Origin: Nematostella vectensis
Taxonomy: Eukaryota > Cnidaria > Anthozoa > Actiniaria > Edwardsiidae
Length of the DNA: 64,000 nt
Assembly (NCBI RefSeq): GCF_932526225.1
Contig: NC_064042.1
Span: 2,277,001-2,341,000 of the forward strand
Direction: 5' to 3'
The position numbers and the translations under genes were made by a program. Below are positions 55,825 to 64,000 of this stretch, one piece after another (positions within the stretch are counted from its first letter, which is position 1; each line of letters starts with the position of its first letter). The notes under the pieces were generated by a model. It was given only the letters and a program-made list of their open reading frames with translations. It made no database searches and was not told the origin of the DNA.

Positions 55825-57274
55825 GGGCTTAACTCCAAGGACCTCCAGGTTTGTTATTGTTTTGTATCTCAAGAGATCACGGCGCTCTTCGTGTTTGATG
55901 GAGGGTTTCTCGACACGTGGTAATTCTCTTCGTCTAAACAAATTACCCCAAATCACAACAAAACCGTTTTACCACATGCATCGCGGAAACGAACTTCGAA
56001 AATGGCATTCCACAGAATTCCAGAAACCATAGCGTTAAGCAAGAGAAAGCGAGTCGAAAGCGACTACATGTGGCCTTCCCCCTTGGGGCAAAACTTAACT
56101 ACTTTTATGGGTTTTGTAGATATTTTTTGCAATAAAGTTTAAATCTTCCGATATATTTGTCAGGGAATGATAAGAGGTGACTTTTGACCTGTATTTAAGC
56201 GAATTGCAAGTTCAGAAAAAGGACAAATTTGGAAATGATTTTCTCCAGATATGCAAGTTCAGAAAAGGGACAAATTTGGAAATGATTTTCTCTAGACACG
56301 CAAGTTCAGTAAAGGGACAACGTATTATTTCAAAGGAGAAAGAGTGTGAATAATCATATATTACACAACTATTTTTACCGTGAAAAATGTTTATTCAAAT
56401 AATATTTCCCTATATAAATGACATTTGTTAAATAGATTAATCAAATTGTATCTGCTATTTGAGTTTAAGCCTAGCTCATCGGTTTTCAATATTTTTCTAA
56501 AGTAACAATCTTATCAATGTGCGAAGACGATAATCGCTCATATCTGCTAGATATAATTGACCTTCATAGAAGGGGAATGAGAGCTCTAGACTCACAAATA
56601 GTGTGATTTTTTTCTAATTTATATATAATAAACTAGTATACAAACAGTCTAATTTTTATTCTAATTTATCTATACAAAAAACTTTAAGGATGAACGCAGT
56701 TGTTGTAATGTCATTTTATGCGAATGCGTTTACTTACAAAAATCACGAGTTTTAGATTGTTTTAAGATTAAAAAGTTTTTTTTTCTAAAGTAAATATTTC
56801 ATAGAAGTGTTAGAAAACTATGTCAAATATAAAACACCACAAAATAAGGAAATACTGTTCGCAACCGAACACTGTCCGCAACCTATTGTAAAAACCCGCT
56901 TATTAACTCAGTACAAAAACTTGCTAAAATTCCCCCCATTTCGGTTATACCGGTTATACCGCCTATGAACGAGTACTTCTATAAACTGCATGAAGATAAT
57001 TAGTTAATTGATAAAATAACACACACGAATCTTCAATTTAAATAGCGGTGCTAAAAATCTGCTGGTGAAGGAATGGAATTTGAGTCGGCACAAAGAGCCT
57101 TTAATGTAAAACACGTACGAAGCAATGGAGAAAAATTCCCCACAAAAACCTGAAACCGCATTAAAATACTTATCTAATCTAAGAATAACAACTTACGTCC
57201 CAAACAAATTGCGCGTAATATGAGCACTCAAATCCAATAAAGTTTAAGAAAGTGCCTAACTATCTGTTGAATAT

Positions 57275-58741
57275 CTACGAAACCGGTTCCTGTTTCAAGA
57301 GAGGCCCCAGCTCTGCCGTGTGTTCTGAACTTGGGAGCCAACCATTGATTCTTGCTGTTTTGGATTCGCGGTGAGGCGGAACTGGAGTTTCTAAATCGTT
57401 GTTATTGTCATAAATTCCCGCAGGGTTATCCCCACATTTAAAGTGAGCCTTCAGGTGTTTTCGGAGTGAACTGGGATGAGTGTAGCTTTTCTCGCAACCA
57501 CTATAGCGGCAATTGTACGGCTTATCTGACGTGTGAACGTGCGAGTGTTTCTTGCGATCGCTTGAGTTAGCAAAGCGCCGGTTGCAGCCTTTGAACTCGC
57601 ACTCAAAAGGCTTCTCTCCTGTATGTGTGCGCTTGTGAATTTTCAAATTTTCCGAGCGCGCGAAAAGCTTGTTGCAGCTACTGAATGGGCAGACGAAGGG
57701 CTTTTCTCCCGTGTGTACCCGGATGTGATTTACTAGCTTGTATTTCGCTTTGAAGGGCTTCCCCGCTCGATCGCAACTCTCCCAACAGCAGACGTGCTGC
57801 GTACTGTCACGTCCATTCACGTGCTCGATGGTAATGTGCTTGACCAGCTCATCCATACAAGAAAAGACCTTATCGCACAACAAACTCACTTTCTCGGTAC
57901 AATCTATCCATTTACAAGAGAAATTATCTTTCGCTGGTGAACGCATAAACCGGAAGAATGCTCCATTGGGAGTCAGCTTAAGCGCGTGTTGTGGTGGGTG
58001 TTGTGGTGCGGTAGAGTTGACGACCAGTGTCTTAGGCTCTATAGAAATCCCCTCGTGTGAGCTCGGGCTGAGTGACTGCCTCTTTTGTATCTCTCTGTGT
58101 CCCTGTAGGGCTGAATGCACTGTGTGAGGCGTACTCGCCACACTTCCCTGTGACTCCGGGCTGGAATTACTGACGATCGAAGGCGCTGATGTACGGCCGC
58201 TTGACTCGGCGCCGTTGGAAAACAAGCCGGCATTTTCGGGGTTATTTTCGTGGGCTCCCGGCGCGCGCGTAACGATCGGAGATAACGACCCGTGGTGCAG
58301 TGAGTGAGTAGTTGGTTGGAAGCTTTCGCTCGACGGGTAACCCACCTGAGCGCTCGAGTCCGTAGGAGGCGGCGGGTAGCTGGTGAAACCACGTTGTTCT
58401 CGAAGAAGCAGGAAGTCTCGAGCTGCGAATAAGGCATTCCCGGCTGAACTACCAGGATAACTAGACTGCATATTAAACACCCCTTGGGCCCCGTAGCTTG
58501 CATATTGCTCTAATCCAGCCTGGCCTGGAAAACCTGGAATATGCGCCGGTGGTAGAGGTGCTTCTTGGTACTGGATAGTGGAGTAGATGTTTTCCTGGGG
58601 CCAGTCGGTGGTCTCGGCGGCGGGAATAAGCTGTGGACGCGTTAGCATGAACTGCGGGAAGGCCGCCGTGTTGTGAGGTTGCGTGAAGCAGTCAAACATC
58701 CCCGCGATAGTCTTACGCACGATGCTCGTAGTGCCGTTCAT
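57275..58741 (-). CDS. Zic family C2H2 zinc-finger transcription factor
   Basis: A 488-residue nuclear regulator of the Zic family (odd-paired in insects), which acts in neural, mesodermal or tentacle patterning in animals. Five C2H2 fingers span about 276-433. Finger 1 has the wide Zic-type spacing (C276, C281, H302, H307); finger 2 starts HVCCWESC with its histidines at 339 and 343. Fingers 3-5 (C351, C381 and C411) have TGEKPF linkers, TSDKPY before finger 5. Near the N-terminus ARDFLLLRE (107-115) is the ZOC motif characteristic of Zic proteins. The long Ser/Pro/His-rich region between them is disordered. The C-terminus ends KQEPVS, a possible SUMO-type motif (LKQE). The coding region is one exon. 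Which cnidarian Zic paralogue it is cannot be decided here. Confidence 0.95.
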   Translation of the reverse strand: MNGTTSIVRKTIAGMFDCFTQPHNTAAFPQFMLTRPQLIPAAETTDWPQENIYSTIQYQEAPLPPAHIPGFPGQAGLEQYASYGAQGVFNMQSSYPGSSAGNALFAARDFLLLREQRGFTSYPPPPTDSSAQVGYPSSESFQPTTHSLHHGSLSPIVTRAPGAHENNPENAGLFSNGAESSGRTSAPSIVSNSSPESQGSVASTPHTVHSALQGHREIQKRQSLSPSSHEGISIEPKTLVVNSTAPQHPPQHALKLTPNGAFFRFMRSPAKDNFSCKWIDCTEKVSLLCDKVFSCMDELVKHITIEHVNGRDSTQHVCCWESCDRAGKPFKAKYKLVNHIRVHTGEKPFVCPFSSCNKLFARSENLKIHKRTHTGEKPFECEFKGCNRRFANSSDRKKHSHVHTSDKPYNCRYSGCEKSYTHPSSLRKHLKAHFKCGDNPAGIYDNNNDLETPVPPHRESKTARINGWLPSSEHTAELGPLLKQEPVS

Positions 58742-61700
58742 CTGAACTGCAGGGTTTCGCTACGCAGATATCATCGAGTTTTTATCGTTCACGAACTTGA
58801 CTCCTCCATGTGAACTTGTCGTATGCCGGATAAGATTACCGCGCGTTCGGATTGGTCCCTCCTCTCGTGATTGACAGCAGAAGCAATTTTATGCCAATCA
58901 GCAGTGGCTTTCCACCAATCACCATGTCGCGTTTCAGTTTTGTTATTTTTCCGCGAGAGCTCATATGACACTGAGGCGGAAAAGCTTGAGGGGATGAGCA
59001 CTTAATTGATTTGGCATTTGGCGCTCCAAAGTCCTCCCATCCTTAGTTAACCGGAATAAACCGTGTGCCTTGTCGAGTAGCTATGCAAACTCAGACTCGC
59101 ATGGCTCGAGTTATCTTTGATCAAACATTCTACTTAGTTGGGCACTCACACTTGAGAATAAAAACATTGCTTGAATGTGTTTTTTTAATAGCAGCAGGGG
59201 TCTCGCGGTGTTGATAGCTGTCTAATTTGAGTGTTAGACGTTCGGAAATTGAGAGCCATGTTGCGCGAACTCAGTTTGCCTTTTAATAAACTCACGTGTG
59301 AGCCAGAGGAGGCAAACGTTTATATTTCAATAACCATAACTCTATCGACTACGGGAATGACTAAGAAAACAAATAAACCATTAGTAGAACTCCATCAGTA
59401 AATTGTTACACAATAAATTCACACCATAGAAAAGGCTTTGTTTTCACAAAGTGTTAGAAAGTTACCATGTGTTAAATTTTGATAATAACCTTTCCGGCCC
59501 AGATCTATCCCGAAAAACAATAAAAAGAGCGGTCTTTGGCTCAATTTTTCTTCTAACTATTTCCGGAATGCAGAGTGTAAAAAAACATCGTTTGAGTGTT
59601 AAGATGGTTGATCATAGCATCAAACTTTCCTGATCGCTCACGACTTCTTATCTAAACTCTGTCAGGCTAATGATTTCCGCGATCCCATCGTAAATACTCC
59701 TCCGAAAAGGCAAGCGATGTTTGTGTTTCGATTGCGCTATTTACCCATCTTTCAGAGCGAGTGTTATTCCATTTGGGTCTGTTTATTCTCTGTCATAGCT
59801 TATTACACCTCCTAGACATTTCTTTCACAATAAACCGCCTACTTTTCAAAAAACCACCAAAATAACGACCCAAAAATCCAAACATGAGTTTAGACCACCG
59901 CGAAGGCAGCAAAGTTGCGCGAATTCTTTTGGTGTCCTTTAACAAGATGATTTACCCTTGAAATGCCCTTCACCCGAAAGGTCGAGAGACAGCAGACCCC
60001 CTGCTGATGTAACGTTATTTTTCTGGACAATTATAACAGACAGCAAGGTGTCTTGTCCTTACAGGAAACTCGCGCCTGTTAAACAACCCCTTATTTGTAT
60101 AAACCAGTATAAACAAGTCACGCGCTTGGGCTCTAATAATGGTATTGTTGGAATGAGCAAATAATTGCTTTAAAGGCCCGTTTGTAAAGAGTTCGATTGG
60201 AGAGTTTTTTTCCTAGATTGATTTTTCGAGGGAATTGAGATCATAATTATTTCAGCGTTTAATTTGCTGAAGAGTTTGTCTCATCTGTGGCAAATTTCCT
60301 GTTTGTCGGCATTGCTTTAGCGTCAGTTTCACTAACAAGATTAATTTGTTTGCTGGCACTTTTAGAAGACTATTGTCACAATTCAGTCAAAAGTTGACTT
60401 CAGAAATGGTTTTATGATTTTCTGAAAATATTTATCGGGATATGTGAATAACGAACGAGATGTGTGAGATACGACTACAAAATGAGCTAGTTTGAGAAAA
60501 GCTATATCCTCTTGTGTTGTTTTGCCTTCTCAGGCGGATACTCTTTTGATCATGATGATAAGTGCGTTCAAGACAAGATAATTACAAAGCGTTATGCATT
60601 AATAGAAGAGAATCTACCTCGTCTATGTATTTTGTTTGCTATATAATTTTCTGCTATCACAATAAATTTGTACTAAGAAAAAGCAACACGAAAATGAATA
60701 AATGCGTAGCGAGCAATTCCCTGTTTTGATGACAATAGAAATAACGTTATTTCATCGGCAGTGTCTGTGTTTCGAGGTAGACACAGGAAAATATTTTATT
60801 TCCCCCCTAAAATTATCTCGATGCTTGCATACCGTAAATGATCTATTAAACGCCCCCTATCTAATAAACGCCCCCCCCCCCTAAGCTAACAAGTTTGCAA
60901 CAAACACCCCTCTAATAAACAACCCCTCTCTATTTAACGCCTCCCTACCCTCCCTCCCAGCAAATGAAATTGGAATTCTGTTAATATGAATCAATTTTAA
61001 TTCCCTTCTTGCTTAATCTGAGCTTGGCTTCTCCTGGGTGAGACTTGCTTAATATCAAGAAAACGCTTGACTGAGATAACCCCACTGCCCTTGGGTTTGT
61101 TATATTTTTATAGTTTGTAAAGAACACCCCTTTCTAATAAACGCCTCCTATCTAATGAACGCCCCCCCTCCTCCTCGGACCATCGAAATTTATCGGGCGT
61201 TTTTTTAGATGAGTTTAGTATTCAAAGCTCGACGCTCGCGTTAAAAAAAGTGCTTCAAAAGGATCACGGTCCAAGGGAAAAAGTGCTGTATAACGTATGC
61301 GCATGCGCGTGCTCTGGCGAAAACAAGCACAATCGTAGTGTTGAATCGTTCGAGAAAAGGTACGAAAGGCTGACTTCAGTCGCTGATTTGACTAACTGTA
61401 CAGCATTAAAACCATACTGTACAAAAGATGACAGATTTGTGTGATAATGAGGGAGTCATAAAGAAAATTATAGTCTTAGGTTTGGTCTAGTTTCTTAGCA
61501 ATCGCCAAAATGTGACAGTTCGCCGGTAAAATGCCGCCATTTCAAAACAAAAAGGCTGGTTTAACCGCGCGGTACTGGAACTAGTCTTGCGTTTTTCAGC
61601 ACTGGCGCACACAGCGCGCTGAAGTCGATCTAGTCCCCTTTGCTCTGTCCGCGGGCAAAATAAACCCCTATGCACGGTCCCTGAAAACAAAACTGAGGTT

Positions 61701-61971
61701 CGTGTACTTTCTCGACTTCAACATTGCAGGGACCTTATTCCCACATTTGACAATTTCACCTGATTTGTACAATTTTCCTAGGTTTGACTAATTGTTGGGA
61801 CACCATTTCATGTAAATTTACCGTATTATTCCTAATTTTGCAGAAATATACAGTGACAAACATGACAAAAAATATACATTCTTCATATACTGATTACTAG
61901 GCATTATGCAGTACATACAAAAATAATAATAAAAAAGGATTAGAATGCTATAGTTCCTATTATTCTAATTG
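58742..61971. other. Intergenic: upstream of Zic and 3' of DTYMK
   Basis: No gene supported. The Zic promoter must lie near 58742-59000 (minus strand) but no clear core element is visible. At 60838-61170 there are repeated phrases CTAATAAACGCCCCC / CTAATAAACGCCTCC in the manner of a degraded interspersed element. Other open frames are short and featureless. Confidence 0.5.
60838..61170. repeat. Degraded element with CTAATAAACGCC repeats
   Basis: At least five occurrences of (C)TAATAAACGCC(C/T)CC or close variants lie in two clusters around a unique A/T-rich centre. They are probably the two ends of an old element. Confidence 0.5.
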
Positions 61972-63438
61972 TCATTGCACTTTGGACGTCCACAATGGTT
62001 CTAATGCTTTGTCGCTCGCATGTTTGATAGTCTCACAGGCGATTTTCTGTATTTCTTTATGCAATTCCTCAATAGATTTACCAGCATCTAGAACCTATGA
62101 TACAGTGAATTTGTTATCCATCAGACAAACAAACAGACAAAAGGACTAATGAAGGGAAGATGGAAAGATAGACTGATTAACAGACAGATATAGAAACCCG
62201 GGGGGGGGGGGTCCAATAAAGGAAGGGCAATTTTGGCGTGGTCAACAGAAATTTTTACCCATAAGAGATAGCAAATTGGGTGTAGTCAAAGGAACTTTTA
62301 ACCCTAAGAGATGGCAGAATCTTAAAAAAAAGTTAAACACCCCCTTGGTTGAATTTTATACCCAATTTTGCAAGATCAGAAAAATCCATCCCCTAGAACA
62401 CCCCCTAAGGGATGGCAGTTGGACAGGTGACAATCAACCCGTTTAATTTTCTGGTTATCACCCCCTCCGTGTATAAAAATGAATGGACAGAAAACAGGCA
62501 TAAAGCGTATGGACAGACAGCCAGATGGACAAACATACGGAGTATACAGGCGGAAACGATTGAATAACAAACACTTATAGATAACGATAATACCCAACAA
62601 CAATACAGAAATATTTCAACAAACATACACAGAGAGTAAATAGACAAATAAACAAACCATTTCACAGATAGTGGCAGCTGTATCTTACCTTCCAAGAGTC
62701 TGCCTGAAGCTCTTTGTATCGGTTGGCAACTGATCTCTGAAAGTCACTAGTTTCATATCTCTCTCCCCCATACTCTGACCTCTCAGCGGCATTATCCACG
62801 GATATATCCAGGAATATCACAATATCTGGAGCAGGGAGACCTCGGTCTGGGGCCTTGCACCACTCCAGGTCAAAGCCCTGGGAAATAAATTATGTAAGAA
62901 TAACCTGTGCAACCTTTTCTGGGCTTTTATGAACTTTCAGAGTAGGCAGTGGAGATTCATAAGTGGTGGGGGGGGGGGGGGGGGGGGGAATCATTTTATC
63001 TTTTTAGTTAATAAAATAAAACTTAAGTTGACTTAAAAAAAAGTAGCCGGTGCTCAGTGGAAAATAGCTGGTGCTTCCGCGGCCGCCGGGGCCTAATGAA
63101 ACCCCTGCTTTTTAAAAAAGTAAGACTTAAGTCTCAGCTACAATAACCTGCCTTATTGGTGTTTCTAGAGGTTTTAAGTTTACAAAGTTACCCATTGTAT
63201 AGAACCAAGGACTTATTAAGTAGCCTGGACATTCCCACTCTGCCACAGCCTGGTATACTGTAATAGCGCCTCATTGCTTTACCAAACCAGGTTACTTTTA
63301 GACTTTAAATGAAGAAAAATAATAAGAAAATTTGCTAAAGAGGATACCTTCTTGGCAGATGTAAAAGCAGCACCTGAAAATGCGTAGCGATCAACCACTA
63401 TTGTTGTTCCAGTATTGAGAAGACTTCTAATTTTGGGA
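61972..63438 (-). CDS. DTYMK: Thymidylate kinase (dTMP kinase), C-terminal exons, partial at right edge
   Basis: DTYMK phosphorylates dTMP to dTDP for DNA synthesis. Three exons on the minus strand are clear: 63348-63438, 62689-62877 and 61972-62094 (TGA at 61972-61974), with correct splice sites and phase. The first encodes TTIVVDRYAFSGAAFTSAKK, containing the DRYxxSG(x)A(F) thymidylate-binding motif. The second has the DWCK/EWCKAPDRGLPAPD block, the FLD strand and ERYE of the lid region. The third is the C-terminal helix ending LEPLW. The P-loop exon and N-terminus are not seen in 63439-64000 and are presumably beyond the window. A G-run (about 62968-62986) lies in the intron. The identification is secure. 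Confidence 0.92.
62202..62215. repeat. Poly-G tract
   Basis: A G-run in the last DTYMK intron. The sequence around it has CAGACAGA-type simple repeats (62125-62190, 62500-62530). Confidence 0.8.
62968..62988. repeat. Poly-G tract
   Basis: About 19 consecutive G in a DTYMK intron, one of nine or more such tracts in the window. Confidence 0.85.
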
Positions 63439-64000
63439 CTGAAAACAAGAGAGTTGAAGAAATGATTAGTAAAAAAGGTAGAGGAGATGTTGGAGAGTAC
63501 ATTTATCTGGGTGTTTAGAGAAAAAAAAGCATTTGTGAAAACACTTTTGCCTAGCATTGCCTCGTCTCAAAACACCACTGAAAGCAAAACCTGGAAACAC
63601 CCATGAAATGGAGGGCGGGACAGAATAGCACAATGCATTGTTATAGCATTAAGGGCATTATGTCTTTCCTTTGGCTGAAGTTCTGGGTTAAGATGGGCAA
63701 AATTCTATTTGCTAAACCAGGACTCTAGACAAATAAACCCCCTCTCTCTATAAAGTAAATCAGCCCCCTTCCACCCCCATTCCCCAAGAAACATAAAAAT
63801 ATTAAACATAACACATTTTCAAGAGTGATTGTTGATACAAGCACAATTACACTAATTAGTAGTTAATATCATCTTAGATTTTTGTAGTGACAATAAACCA
63901 TTTTTGGAAGAGGGTTTTTTTATATCCCGAATAATCAATGTTGAGAAACAAATTTCGGATATCGCTTAAACCAAATTCAATAATGGTTTTATTATACATT

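Larger units (their letters stand above)
54110..57274. other. Intergenic: 3' side of Zic, with MITEs and a short tandem repeat
   Basis: Apart from the two inverted-repeat elements above, there are G-runs at 54309-54319 and 54520-54528 and a G/C-rich partly palindromic patch at 55470-55560. A 47-bp unit (GCAAGTTCAGAAAAAGGACAA type) is present about 2.5 times at 56206-56312. The region nearest Zic is A/T-rich and probably contains the Zic 3' UTR. Confidence 0.5.

Overview
The window is animal genomic DNA and most resembles an anthozoan cnidarian; a sea anemone such as Nematostella is my best guess. The reasons are intron-rich genes of metazoan-only families (nicastrin, TRPA channel, Zic, neuronal calcium sensor), a single-exon class A GPCR, and intergenic and intronic space crowded with minisatellites, poly-G tracts, small inverted-repeat elements and degraded retroelements. 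The species is inferred from this content and from no database search.

Layout. 1-2401: the 3' exons of nicastrin (+), cut by the left edge. 4643-8296: an unrecognised multi-exon membrane-protein-like gene (+) whose reading frame is broken at several places. 9738-10764: CMC4 (+), a 66-residue twin CX9C mitochondrial protein in two exons. 11897-13303: a nested pair of inverted-repeat transposons with 9-bp target duplications. 14694-15629: an intronless rhodopsin-class GPCR (+). 22119-22727: an intronless neuronal calcium sensor protein (+). 25658-50407: a TRPA-type ankyrin-repeat cation channel (+), which I reconstruct as 29 phase-consistent exons and about 1073 residues. 57275-58741: a Zic zinc-finger transcription factor (-). 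61972-63438: the 3' exons of thymidylate kinase DTYMK (-), cut by the right edge.

The TRPA introns hold most of the accessory DNA: a Gypsy-type LTR retrotransposon with 130-bp LTRs and a CCCCT target duplication (28474-33105), a jockey/CR1-like LINE fragment split by a solo LTR (about 44218-45945), several small inverted-repeat elements, and at least seven minisatellites. One minisatellite has duplicated a 3' splice site with the start of its exon about ten times, one repeats the CRE palindrome, and one repeats the AATAAA hexamer in the sense orientation.

The most striking object is in the last TRPA intron at 48868-50080. It is a short array of 342-bp monomers, each carrying a complete type I hammerhead ribozyme (three sense, one antisense), bounded by a 12-bp direct repeat. 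It looks like an animal retrozyme: a small non-coding retroelement whose tandem transcripts would self-cleave into monomers able to circularise.

The host genes are separate housekeeping, signalling and developmental genes with no operon-like logic. Linkage between them is the ordinary disorder of an animal genome.
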